A program made the translations under genes and the position numbers. From Brasilonema angustatum HA4187-MV1 (GTDB taxonomy: Bacteria; Cyanobacteriota; Cyanobacteriia; Cyanobacteriales; Nostocaceae), in assembly GCA_019359695.1 (NCBI GenBank), contig JAHHGV010000055.1:1-52400 (forward strand): 52,400 bases of DNA, read 5' to 3'. The notes under the pieces were generated by a model, which ran no database searches, was not told the DNA's origin, and saw only the letters and a program-made list of their open reading frames with translations. This document shows, one piece after another, positions 7,532 to 15,314 of this stretch; positions within the stretch are counted from its first letter, which is position 1, and each line of letters begins with the position of its first letter.

Positions 7532-8070
7532 CGCAGTGCATAGGTGGAGATCCATCACCGGATAGAAACGAATATGCGGATATTGACAAAGCGCTTGCCG
7601 AAAGGTTGGAGCCACTAAGAGAGTATGTAGAAGGGGAAAACGTTTTAGTTCGCGCTTTGCCGGATTTGGCGGCAGGGTTCAGCGATCGCACCGATTCTGG
7701 CGACATCTACTTTGTCCTTTCCCAAGGCGAAGCTAACCGGGATGAGCGCACCAGAGTATTGCTTTCTGAGACTTGGCAAATCACCTTGGTAGTGATGCTT
7801 CCTAACCGTTACAGCAAGGCAGGAGTCTACGACGTTTTTAAGCGAGCCAGAAATCTTTTAGTCGGCTTTACTCCTCCTTATGCTCTCCAACCTATCGGTG
7901 CACCAGATTGGCGATTTAATCGCGATCAAGCACATTGGGTGATAGAAGCTACCTTTCCTTTTGATGTTTGCATACTTGACACCTCTCCAGATGAGGAGGA
8001 TGAACCCACAATTACTGAGTTAAGGATTCAAGGAGTATCTTACACGGAGGTTGTAACCAGTGCGAATTAA
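7528..8070 (+). CDS. Tail terminator-like protein, gp37/DUF1834 type
   Basis: 180 aa. The N-terminal half has ADIDKALAERLEPL and VRALPDLAAGFSD; the middle is RVLLSETWQITLVVMLPN, the strand and helix pattern of tail terminators that set tail length. It lies between the gpG-like gene and the sheath, the expected place. The stop region contains the GGAGG ribosome site and overlapping GTG start of the next small gene. Assignment is by synteny and overall pattern. Confidence 0.55.
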   Translation: MTQCIGGDPSPDRNEYADIDKALAERLEPLREYVEGENVLVRALPDLAAGFSDRTDSGDIYFVLSQGEANRDERTRVLLSETWQITLVVMLPNRYSKAGVYDVFKRARNLLVGFTPPYALQPIGAPDWRFNRDQAHWVIEATFPFDVCILDTSPDEEDEPTITELRIQGVSYTEVVTSAN

Positions 8071-8194
8071 ATGGAAAGTAGAGACATATGCAACAGTTGA
8101 AATTAATGGTGAGATGACTCAACTATTATTTGACGAGGAGTACGAAGTCCCAAAAGATTCTGAGTATTTCCAGGATGCGCTTACTAGAGGATGA
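8060..8194 (+). CDS. 44-aa protein before the tail sheath
   Basis: Starts with GTG at 8060, overlapping the end of the preceding gene, with GGAGG at 8046-8050, nine nt upstream. The product begins MRIKWKVETYATVEING and ends DALTRG. Small beta-rich proteins of 40-60 aa often sit directly before sheath genes in contractile-tail phages. The strong ribosome site and overlap support it; the function is unknown. Confidence 0.6.
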   Translation: MRIKWKVETYATVEINGEMTQLLFDEEYEVPKDSEYFQDALTRG

Positions 8195-8271
8195 GCTGTT
8201 GAAGTTAAGGAGGAAGAATAATGGCGCTAACAAAAGGAGTCATCATTTACCCAGGCACTACAACGCCGATA

Positions 8272-8665
8272 CTGTAGGGTCAATGACAGCAATCGAGCGA
8301 ATTGCATCCGCCACAGCGGTCGCCGCAGTAACCACCGCATCAGTGTTTTGTCCTGGGGCTAAGATAAAATTGGGGATATCCTTATAGAGAGATGGGATAT
8401 CTTTGATGAGGTAGATGCCCGTGCGAGCGCCTGTTGTGTCAGACCCCACAATACTGGCGGCATCAGCAACCTTGATAGCGTAGATGTTATTGCTACCGTA
8501 ACGTATGAGTATGTCTAAATTGCGGGGAAGAGTATCCCCTGCCGCGTGTGCGCCAAACTTAGCAGTGGCGTCGGCTGCGCTTGTCACTTTTTGGATTGTG
8601 TTGTTAGGAACCGTAGCATTAGTTGCTGTGCCTATTATGGCGAGAGGCAAGCTATTACCGGACAG
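8272..8665. other. Inverted segment within the sheath gene
   Basis: The ends carry CTGT (8272-8275) and ACAG (8662-8665), exact inverse copies. Similarity extends weakly inward as CTGTNNGGTNA. Inverting the segment joins both flanks in frame. Breakpoints are inferred from frame restoration and could move by a base or two within the 4-bp repeat. It may be an invertible segment, a one-time rearrangement or an assembly error. Confidence 0.85.
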
Positions 8666-9152
8666 ATGGGGATAGCATTGCCAACATTGTCACAGCACGC
8701 GCTGGGAATACAGGCATCGGGCAGGATAAAGAACGCTTGATAGTTACTTACCCCTACTTAAATAACGCAGTCACTCCAACTATCCATGAACCTCTGTCCA
8801 CGCACTTAGCGGGTACTGTAGCCAAAAATGGAGATTATGGTAAAACGGTATCATCACAACCGTTGCTCGGTATCTCCACGCCTAGTGTATCATTGTCTAT
8901 GAGTGTTACTGATGAGAGCTCCGATACTAGCAAGTTACTGGGAGCAGGGGTGATTACAGTTATGAACGATGACAATATACCTGGTGGATTTGAAACTTGG
9001 GGTGATCGCAACTCCACATTCCCCAGTAGTTCAGACGTTCGTTCCTTTATCCACGCTATCCGCACAGAAGATGCAGTCATGCAGAAAGCAATATCTCGTG
9101 CGCGGAAATTTATTGATTTACCTAGTAACTTAATGACAGCAAACATGGCGAC

Positions 9153-9198
9153 ATCCTCTTACGATGCCATGTTCTTTGAAATGGCATCGTAAGAGGAT
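9153..9198. repeat. Perfect 18-bp inverted repeat in the sheath 3' part
   Basis: ATCCTCTTACGATGCCAT (9153-9170), 10-nt loop GTTCTTTGAA, and the exact reverse complement (9181-9198). The sheath frame ends at TAA inside the right arm (9190-9192), and the true C-terminal frame starts just after. A foldback or template-switch event is a likely cause. Confidence 0.75.
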
Positions 9199-9331
9199 TG
9201 CAGCGCGGTTCGGCGCAATGGGACAGCACTAACAGCAATATTCTTGCTGGTCGGCTAAAACACATCTTACAATTCCAACCCAACAACATGGTGGAAATTA
9301 TGGAACTCGCTGTGAGCATAGGAGGTTAATT

Positions 9332-9865
9332 ATGGCATCACCATCAACTTATGAAACAAGAGGTCAGTGGGCATGGTCAATTATTGGTGGTAGCGGAACA
9401 CCTGCTATAGCAACGGGAACAGCTTCAGAACTCACCATTGAAGGGTTAGAGCGTGAGATTGACCAAGATAGACGTCCTGGGGCAGGAGGTGCGCTAAGCT
9501 ATGGCGGAGACTTTAACCCCATCACTGCAACGGTTAGTTTAATGAGCATCACCGATGGAGTTAGAAGCGCAGCGATGGAATCTGTGTGCTCAAATGCAAC
9601 AATAAATGCATCTGCTATTTTTCAAAATGTAAGAGATGCATGCGATATCGGTACGTACTCCATATCTATGCGCGGTATCCTGATTAAGTACCCTATTGGG
9701 TGGAAGTTCAGTACAGATAAAGGGGAGGCGGAGTTAGTACTAGGTGTGAACTATCTCACAGAAACATTTAAAGGTAAAACATTTACCTATAACCCTGATG
9801 AAATGGAATGGATATGGAATGGCACAAACTTATGGGCAAACCGGAAGTTAGCTTTGGGGATGTAG
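9332..9865 (+). CDS. Tail tube protein
   Basis: 177 aa, starting 2 nt after the sheath frame's final stop, with GGAGG in the last sheath codons as ribosome site. It sits directly after the sheath, as tube genes do. The content is beta-rich (GDFNPITATVSLMSI, then EAELVLGVNYLTETF) with N-terminal WAWSIIGGSGTPAIATG. It would polymerise into the inner tail tube. A terminator with a long stem follows, which would allow it to be expressed above the downstream genes. The ORF is intact, unlike the sheath. Confidence 0.65.
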   Translation: MASPSTYETRGQWAWSIIGGSGTPAIATGTASELTIEGLEREIDQDRRPGAGGALSYGGDFNPITATVSLMSITDGVRSAAMESVCSNATINASAIFQNVRDACDIGTYSISMRGILIKYPIGWKFSTDKGEAELVLGVNYLTETFKGKTFTYNPDEMEWIWNGTNLWANRKLALGM

Positions 9866-9904
9866 AAATTGCGTTGATTGCAATTCATCAGAATTGAAAA
9901 AGCC

Positions 9905-9964
9905 TCGCCTTAAGCTATACTGCGTGTCTTCAGACCGCAATATGGCTTAACGCGATTCCTTTTT
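9905..9964 (+). terminator. Long-stem terminator after the tube gene
   Basis: A 20-nt left arm (9905-9924) pairs with 9936-9955 at 18 of 20 positions, loop TGTCTTCAGAC, followed by TTCCTTTTTG. The stem is long and imperfect, so it may also act as a processing site. It would reduce transcription into the chaperone and tape-measure genes. Confidence 0.6.
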
Positions 9965-9998
9965 GTAGCCAGCTTTTATAAGTAGTGATCGCTTCATC

Positions 9999-10020
9999 GT
10001 TATCGTAACGTTATGGTAAC
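9999..10020. promoter_or_regulatory. 22-bp palindrome, copy 5
   Basis: GTTATCGTAAC then GTTATGGTAAC, between the tube-gene terminator and the assembly chaperone gene (ATG 10065). Confidence 0.85.
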
Positions 10021-10064
10021 CAGAAATCAATTTATAATGACTGTAGCTGTTTGTATATAGTGAC

Positions 10065-10637
10065 ATGACTACTGAGGCGATCGCATCCACAAACTCCGTT
10101 GTTCTTAGAGACGGTTCGCTCATTTTTACTGCTAAACCTTTGTGTGCATGGGCTTATTTCCTGTTTATTGAAAAATCACAGATGCCCGGAGAAACTGGCA
10201 ATCCAAGAGCAATAGGTTCTAGATTAGCGCAGGCATGGTTGTTTAGCGAAGCTTACACACTAAATAGCGAACCACTTACTGAAATACAATTGAATATCCT
10301 TAGTTTGACAATGCGCGAAGCTAACAGATTGCTGGTTCCTTTAACAAGCATTTCTGTAACAATTGATATACTGGATGATGCGGATACATTAGCAGAGTCT
10401 ACACACGTAAAGATTAAAGATCATGAGTATACGATGCTTCCAATTCCGTGGGAAGCGGCGGATAAGTGGTTAGCGGATGTTAGAGTTAGTGTTGCTCAAG
10501 CTTATAAGAATATGGCTAAGGGATATATTCGCCGTGATGGCGATCGCATCACTGATGATATGTTTAACAACCCTGAAATCTTAGGAATACAGGAGGGCAA
10601 GCTCTTTTTTGAGTGGGTAAAGTATGCAGTGAACTAA
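10065..10637 (+). CDS. Tail assembly chaperone-like protein
   Basis: 190 aa, placed between tube and tape measure where phages encode the chaperone that coats the tape-measure protein. N-terminal LRDGSLIFTAKPLCAWAYF, mostly helical afterwards, ending FFEWVKYAVN. A second ORF in the -1 frame overlaps its end, as in gpG/gpGT pairs. A possible slip site is A-AAG at 10619-10622, which would join EWVK directly to VCSELIPERL. The assignment rests on gene order and this overlap. Confidence 0.5.
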   Translation: MTTEAIASTNSVVLRDGSLIFTAKPLCAWAYFLFIEKSQMPGETGNPRAIGSRLAQAWLFSEAYTLNSEPLTEIQLNILSLTMREANRLLVPLTSISVTIDILDDADTLAESTHVKIKDHEYTMLPIPWEAADKWLADVRVSVAQAYKNMAKGYIRRDGDRITDDMFNNPEILGIQEGKLFFEWVKYAVN

Positions 10638-10804
10638 TACCTGAGCGGTTAACCATCTTGAGAGTGTGCAAGTATATGGGCTGGTCGCTAGTGGATTTAC
10701 AATATTTTAAAGATTTGCATCACTTGAATGAGTGGCTTATTGAAATCATCAAAGAGATGAAGCGAGAGCAGCAAGAAATAAACAAGACTAAAAATCGCCT
10801 TTAA
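10613..10804 (+). CDS. Second tail chaperone ORF, possible -1 frameshift extension
   Basis: Open in the -1 frame relative to the upstream chaperone. As a separate gene it would start with GTG at 10613 (63 aa) or ATG at 10676; neither has a good ribosome site. The sequence PERLTILRVCKYMGW, then a Lys/Glu-rich helix ending INKTKNRL, resembles the small helical C-terminal part of gpGT-type proteins. A -1 slip at A-AAG (10619-10622) would fuse it to the upstream protein. A slip at the nearby six-T run would hit TGA at once, so that run is not the site. Confidence 0.4.
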   Translation: MGKVCSELIPERLTILRVCKYMGWSLVDLQYFKDLHHLNEWLIEIIKEMKREQQEINKTKNRL

Positions 10805-11116
10805 GCCCTCTATTTTTTTAAAAATGATGAATCATACCATCATGTATATTAAAACCTTTTAAAAATGATTTTCGCGGCGTTGGCAGGGTAGATAGTCTCT
10901 AAGAGTGATTGTGATTTTCTAAAATATCCCTTTTTTAAATTAGAACGTAGCTAATAATTGTGGCTTACGTTTTTTTCTTTTGTTTTTCTTTTTTATTTTT
11001 CTTAATTTTCAACAGACTATCTTTCAAAAAATTTCGCGTGCGCTTTTATGTGTGTATTTTCTGCTTGTTTTTTTTTGAATGTTTTCTTTGAATATAGTAG
11101 AGCGGGGGAATCAACA
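10805..11116. other. Gene-free AT-rich tract, possible unwinding region
   Basis: About 310 nt with no coding potential seen on either strand. It has long T runs (for example around 10967-11010 and 11068-11080) and an ATGATGAATCATACCATCAT-like palindromic patch near 10824. It directly adjoins four iterons, the arrangement of an iteron-type replication origin. No DnaA box was noticed. A simple transcription or leader function is also possible. Confidence 0.4.
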
Positions 11117-11208
11117 CTTCCGTAAATTAGAAATCCTCATTTACGTGAATTAGGATTCCCTGTTTACGTAAATGAGGAATCCTCCGTTACGTAAATGAGG
11201 GGTTGCGC
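11117..11208 (+). repeat. Array of four 23-bp iterons upstream of the tape-measure gene
   Basis: Units start at 11117, 11140, 11163 and 11186, exactly 23 bp apart. Consensus is TTTACGTAAATGAGG then AATCCTCC; unit 3 matches it fully and the outer ones are degenerate. The last unit's GAGGGG also serves as ribosome site for the tape-measure gene at 11212. The same unit, same period and same copy number occur in the initiator-like gene at 39123-39214. Confidence 0.75.
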
Positions 11209-11211
11209 AAA

Positions 11212-13563
11212 ATGGCGAAACAGTTGATATTACAGGTTTTGGCGGATGTTGGTAACGCCATCGCTGGGTTGAAAAATGTTGGCGGCGCTTTAGATGACAT
11301 CTCCAAAAAAGCAAAGGACGTTGGTGGAAAAATGACGGACTTTGGAAAAAGTCTTGGTGCTGTGACCACTGTCCCAATCGTCGCTGCTTTAGGGGCTGCA
11401 ACTAAGACGGCGCTAGATTTTGACACCCAAATAGGTGATGCTGGGCGTGCATTGGATTTGCAAGGAGCTAAACTGGACAATTTCAAAAAGCAGATATTAG
11501 AAACTGCGCCAGCATTAGGACAAATGCCGACTAAGTTTGCGGAGATTGCCACGGAAGCTGGAAAGCTAGGTATAGCTGGCGATAAGGTAGTGGAGTTTGC
11601 TCAGTTGGTTAGCAAAGGTGTGATGGCGACAGGTGCCGATGCCATTGAAATGTCAAAAAACCTTGCAGCGCTTCAAACCATTACTGGGTCATCTGCGCAG
11701 GATATGGAGAAGTTGGTTGCTGCCGCTAACAAGGTAGATGATGCCATTGGTGGTTCCACGCCTGAAATCTTAGAATTTGTCCGCCAAACTGCTGCCGCAG
11801 GTAAGCTTGTGAATATCAACACAAAGGAACTGGCAGCGTACGGTGGCGCGATGCAAAGCTTAGGCATTCAAAACGGCGTAGCTTACCGTACTATGGGCAA
11901 GCTCATCACCACACTAGCTGCACCACAAGTGCTATCCAAAAACCAAATTGAAGGACTCAACGCTTTAGGTATTAGTGCGACCGAAATGGCGGCGAAGATG
12001 AAGGAGTCTGGTTCAGGCGGGGTGCAATTCTTCCTTGACAAAGTTAAATCTATTGCCACAACTGACCCACAGCGAGCGCTGGGTGCAGTTAAAGAACTAA
12101 TTGGTGCGGACTTTGGTGACGAAGTTTTGACAAGTGCTTTAGCCGTAGATAAATTTAAAGAAGCACTAAAGTATGCGGGGGATGATGCCGGGAACCTTGC
12201 CAAATTTCAAGCAGAGGTGGAAAAGAAAACCCAAGGAGTTGCAGGTCAAATTCAAGTCTTTAATGCTAACCTGGCTCAAGTAGGTATAACTATTGGTTCT
12301 GCCATCCTTCCTGCGCTAAATTCTTTACTCAGTATTTTGCTGCCAGTCATTCAAGCATTTGGGAAATTTGCAGAAGCTAATCCGGTATTGGTGCAGATAG
12401 GTGTGGGTGTTGCGGGATTGGTTGCTGCGATCGCACCTCTTATCATCATCATTGGCTCACTTATCACCGCAGCTGGTAGTATAGGCGCGGTAATGGGAAC
12501 AATTGCTCCAATACTTGCTGGGGTAACAGCGGCTGTTGGTGGTGCAGTTGCTGCTGTTGTCTCAGTACCAGGGTTGATTACTGTAGCGATTGCTGCGGCA
12601 GTCGCAGCTGTGGCATACGGAGTTTATCAAATCGTTACCCATTGGGATTCCATCAAAGCTGGCACAGCAGCAGCCTGGGACGCGGTTGTTGCTAAGATTG
12701 GGCAAGCAAAGGATGCGCTCTCGCAGAAGTGGACAGAACTGACAACCGCAGCAAGCACAGCATGGACAAATATCCAAAACACCATAAACCAAGCGGGTGC
12801 TAACATTCAAGCAAAGTGGACAGAACTCCAAACCAGCGCAGGTACAATCTGGGCTAGCATTCAAGCCCAGGTGCAATCAGCAGGGACGGCTATCTCACAA
12901 AAGTGGGTAGAGGTGCAAAATGCAACGAGCGCAGCGTGGACGGGCATTGTTGCTAAAGTCCAAGAAGGTGTAAGTACTGCAACCAAGGCGCTATCTGGTC
13001 TACCTGCTGCTTTCCAATCTTCCATGTCCAGCGCCTACAATGTTGTCCGCAATACGATGGCGCAAATCATCAAAGCAATTACGGACGCAGTATCTTCAAT
13101 GGTTAACGCGCTCAAGAACGCTGGCGCAAGTATGATGAATACCTTAGCTGATGGAATCAGAGGTGCCGCCAGTGCCCCAGTAAACGCGGTACAAGGCGCT
13201 ATGAGTGCGGTAAGGTCATATTTACCAGGAAGCGACGCTAAGCTAGGTGCGTTGTCAGATTTAACGGCATCTGGTCGCGCACTCTTGCAAACATTCGCCG
13301 ACGCGATGATGAGTAATGTTGCTCCAGTCCTTAAAGCTGCTTCTTCGGTTGCAAGCGCTGCGATGCCTAGTGAGCAAAGAGCGCCAATGTTGATGGGAAA
13401 TAATTCCTCATCCAGCATCACCATTAACTTTCAACCAACTGTTAACCTTTCAGGGTCTGCAAATCAGGATGATGGTAGAAAGTTACTTGCGCAAATGGAA
13501 AAATGGTCGAGTGAGATTTTGGATCTTTTAGATCGCAATCGTAGCAGAAATAATCGGAGGTAA
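11212..13563 (+). CDS. Tail tape-measure protein
   Basis: 783 aa from the ATG of MAKQLILQVLADVG, with GAGGGG upstream. The N-terminal third has the phage minor-tail domain (TALDFDTQIGDAGRAL and ELAAYGGAMQSLGI). A hydrophobic block at about residues 370-480 (LLSILLPVIQAF, LVAAIAPLIIIIGSLI) supplies several membrane-type segments. Then come about four Trp-containing repeats with AKWTELQTSAGTIWASI-like spacing, and a Ser/Asn-rich C-terminus. The protein fixes tail length and helps DNA entry. By the usual scale of about 0.15 nm per residue, a tail near 115-120 nm is expected. The ORF is intact. Confidence 0.85.
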   Translation: MAKQLILQVLADVGNAIAGLKNVGGALDDISKKAKDVGGKMTDFGKSLGAVTTVPIVAALGAATKTALDFDTQIGDAGRALDLQGAKLDNFKKQILETAPALGQMPTKFAEIATEAGKLGIAGDKVVEFAQLVSKGVMATGADAIEMSKNLAALQTITGSSAQDMEKLVAAANKVDDAIGGSTPEILEFVRQTAAAGKLVNINTKELAAYGGAMQSLGIQNGVAYRTMGKLITTLAAPQVLSKNQIEGLNALGISATEMAAKMKESGSGGVQFFLDKVKSIATTDPQRALGAVKELIGADFGDEVLTSALAVDKFKEALKYAGDDAGNLAKFQAEVEKKTQGVAGQIQVFNANLAQVGITIGSAILPALNSLLSILLPVIQAFGKFAEANPVLVQIGVGVAGLVAAIAPLIIIIGSLITAAGSIGAVMGTIAPILAGVTAAVGGAVAAVVSVPGLITVAIAAAVAAVAYGVYQIVTHWDSIKAGTAAAWDAVVAKIGQAKDALSQKWTELTTAASTAWTNIQNTINQAGANIQAKWTELQTSAGTIWASIQAQVQSAGTAISQKWVEVQNATSAAWTGIVAKVQEGVSTATKALSGLPAAFQSSMSSAYNVVRNTMAQIIKAITDAVSSMVNALKNAGASMMNTLADGIRGAASAPVNAVQGAMSAVRSYLPGSDAKLGALSDLTASGRALLQTFADAMMSNVAPVLKAASSVASAAMPSEQRAPMLMGNNSSSSITINFQPTVNLSGSANQDDGRKLLAQMEKWSSEILDLLDRNRSRNNRR

Positions 13564-13564
13564 C

Positions 13565-14596
13565 ATGGCAGTAAAGCGTCCTATTATTAGCTATGTGTCT
13601 ATCAACTCTAGTGTTGGGACTACTAGCATTGGAAACTATATCAGCGATTTTTCATATACCGAAGAACCTGGCTTTGGTCGCTCACATTGTGAATTTACCC
13701 TTGACCCTAGCGCAACGCTTATTCCTCAAATTGGTGATGCGGTAGAAATTCAAGTGAAATATTCTTCTGATCCTGCCCCCAATAACATCACCACAGGAAC
13801 CCATAAGGTAAATGACGTTATTTATGACCATGCCCGCAAGGTTTACAACATTGGCATGAGTGCATTTGATTTTAATGGTGGTGCACTCAATGAAATTGGG
13901 TACAGCTATGACAATGCTAGTATCAGAGCAATTGTAGATACCCAAGCAACACAACTTAGTTTGACTGTCAATAATTTAAGCAACATCTCGGGTGCGATCG
14001 CAGGGTTTCAAACCCAAAACTCATCCAGTCAAACCGTTTACAGATTCTCAGGTAAAACCCGCGCTGAAATCTTAGAATCCCTTGCCCAGCAATATGGATT
14101 TTTGCTTAGAGTTAAAGCTGGAACCATTTTCTTCTATGATTTTTTAGATTTTGAAAATGCTTCTCCAGTACTCACGCTTTCACCAACCAGTATTGCTAGT
14201 GATTCAACTGCGCAGGTTCGCTTTTCTACTGATGGAGTTTATAGCGCAGTGCGTGTTCAGTACATGAGTGGTGGCTCTCCTATCACCAGTGACTTAAGTA
14301 TTCAGTACGCTAATGTGACCAATCGCATTCTTAACTTGCAATCAAAAGGAATCCTTTATAACGGAGAAAGCGCAGCGCGGTTCGCCTATGGGGCTGCTAA
14401 AGACAATAACAAAGAACAACAGGTTTTTACTGCTACGACTGAAGGCAACTGGCTTTATGTCTTGGGTGCGATCATCCAACTTTCTGGGTTTAATCAGGGA
14501 AATCATAAATACTTTCTTCGCAGATGCGTTCACACACTTAGGCAATCTGATTCATGGCGTACCATGATAGAATTGCAGCGAGTATTTAACATTTAG
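13565..14596 (+). CDS. Baseplate hub protein, P2 gpD-like (late control D family)
   Basis: 343 aa starting 1 nt after the tape-measure stop, with AATCGGAGGTAAC as ribosome site. Features of the gpD/gp27-like family include an early YISDFSYTEEPG, IPQIGDAVEIQVKY, then GKTRAEILESLAQQYGF (the conserved domain joint), and a C-terminal RRCVHTLRQSDSW with the terminal ELQRVF. It would form the hub through which the tail tube and spike pass. Order tape measure, gpD-like, gpU-like differs from P2 but is common in mosaic myophages. Confidence 0.75.
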   Translation: MAVKRPIISYVSINSSVGTTSIGNYISDFSYTEEPGFGRSHCEFTLDPSATLIPQIGDAVEIQVKYSSDPAPNNITTGTHKVNDVIYDHARKVYNIGMSAFDFNGGALNEIGYSYDNASIRAIVDTQATQLSLTVNNLSNISGAIAGFQTQNSSSQTVYRFSGKTRAEILESLAQQYGFLLRVKAGTIFFYDFLDFENASPVLTLSPTSIASDSTAQVRFSTDGVYSAVRVQYMSGGSPITSDLSIQYANVTNRILNLQSKGILYNGESAARFAYGAAKDNNKEQQVFTATTEGNWLYVLGAIIQLSGFNQGNHKYFLRRCVHTLRQSDSWRTMIELQRVFNI

Positions 14597-14599
14597 CTG

Positions 14600-14621
14600 G
14601 TTACCGTAACGTTACGATAAC
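14600..14621. promoter_or_regulatory. 22-bp palindrome, copy 6
   Basis: GTTACCGTAAC then GTTACGATAAC, between the gpD-like stop and the gpU-like start at 14643. The next copy to the right is 7.3 kb away, at 21890. Confidence 0.85.
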
Positions 14622-14642
14622 CATTAAAATGAGCGCAAAACT

Positions 14643-15035
14643 ATGTCTCTTCAATCTGGCAGCTTTGGCACTATCACCTTTGCTGTACCGGAAGTCTTAA
14701 AGATTGCGGTGCAGCAAACATCAGGATATGTTGAAATTCCGATTATCAATGGCTTCTCTCGTGTTCACTGGATATCTGACGAGCTTGATAGGATAAAAGT
14801 AGACTTTAAATTTAGCTCTATGCCTGGTGTGGGCTACAATACAAGCGCTAAAGCTCGGTTAGACTTGCTCCGCGCTGAAAAAGGTTCTACCACGCCTAAA
14901 GCGCTTACGATAGCAGGCGAAAACTTTGGTAATTACTTAGTGAAATCTATCAACTGGGAGGTGATATCCCAGGCGGGGACTATGAAACCTATAGTTGTAA
15001 CTGCTCAGGTAGAATTTCTAGCGAATCCAATTTAA
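14643..15035 (+). CDS. Tail protein, gpU-like
   Basis: 130 aa. Pattern of the P2 gpU family: FGTITFAVPE, then a 'LDRIKVDFKFSSMPGVGY' block, a short helix LDLLRAEKGSTTPKALTI, and the NYLVKSINWEVIS strand. gpU joins the tail tube end or terminator. It is the last recognisable phage structural gene on the left side: the sequence changes character at once after its stop, and no baseplate or fibre genes follow. Confidence 0.6.
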   Translation: MSLQSGSFGTITFAVPEVLKIAVQQTSGYVEIPIINGFSRVHWISDELDRIKVDFKFSSMPGVGYNTSAKARLDLLRAEKGSTTPKALTIAGENFGNYLVKSINWEVISQAGTMKPIVVTAQVEFLANPI

Positions 15036-15309
15036 GGGAGGCAGTAATAAGATGAATAATTTTCTCCCTGGAATCATAGCCAGCCTCAACCAACGCTTGC
15101 TTTAATCCCTGTTCCAATTGTTTTGGTGACGCACTTGTCCCCTCCAAAAATGGGGAGGGTTCCAAGCCCCACGATTCATCATGGGGTAAAACAGATCCAC
15201 CCAAAAACCCTCCCCATTTTTGGTACGTGTTAGACCCCCGTGACATCAAAGTACGCTGTTGATATTCACCTTGTGCATCAATCTTCCCCGTGCCTTGGAT
15301 TGCTTTCAT
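15036..15309 (-). pseudogene. Truncated antitoxin-like ORF carrying a MITE-like hairpin
   Basis: The ORF starts MKAIQGTGKIDAQGEYQ, like small cyanobacterial proteins found beside PIN toxins, and continues after an insertion with LKQALVEAGYDSREKIIHLI. Between them, about 43 residues are encoded by an 80-bp palindromic element at 15144-15223. The 3' end runs out of family-like sequence at the border with the gpU gene; the frame continues to 14989 through the opposite strand of gpU. It is therefore probably a remnant truncated where foreign DNA meets phage DNA. Confidence 0.5.
15144..15223. mobile_element. MITE-like palindromic element
   Basis: Perfect 18-bp terminal inverted repeats, CCAAAAATGGGGAGGGTT (15144-15161) and its reverse complement (15206-15223), with a nested CCCCA…TGGGG. 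It is 80 bp long and inside an ORF without closing the frame. Such GGGGAGGG hairpins are dispersed in many cyanobacterial genomes. Confidence 0.65.
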
Positions 15310-15314
15310 TCGGT

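Larger units (their letters stand above)
8221..9329 (+). pseudogene. Contractile tail sheath gene, disrupted by inversion and a 3' frameshift
   Basis: The start is ATG at 8221 after AAGGAGGAAG: MALTKGVIIYPGTTTPIL, then TAG. The middle of the protein is found on the opposite strand (8258-8650: LPLAIIGTATNATVPN, then RNLDILIRYGSNNIYAIKV), and the rest resumes on the plus strand (DGDSIANIVTARAG, ERLIVTYPYLN). Turning 8272-8665 around gives one open frame through both junctions (TTTPILSGNSLPLAII and IAVIDPTDGDSIANIV). Near the 3' end the frame is lost next to an 18-bp inverted repeat, while the expected C-terminus (GRLKHILQFQPNN to ELAVSIGG) lies in another frame up to 9329. As written, no full sheath can be made. 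Confidence 0.85.

Noticed and set aside
8258-8650. Minus-strand ORF as an independent gene
   Set aside because: Its product is the missing middle of the tail sheath and fits exactly when the segment is inverted, so it is not a separate gene.
8221-9329. Diversity-generating retroelement as cause of the sheath rearrangement
   Set aside because: No reverse transcriptase and no template/variable repeat pair with adenine-specific changes.
10600-10612. Six-T run as frameshift site of the tail chaperone
   Set aside because: A -1 slip there reads TGA immediately.
12562-12876. 104-aa Cys-rich minus-strand ORF in the tape-measure gene
   Set aside because: Cys-rich antisense of the repeated Trp/Ala region; composition artefact.
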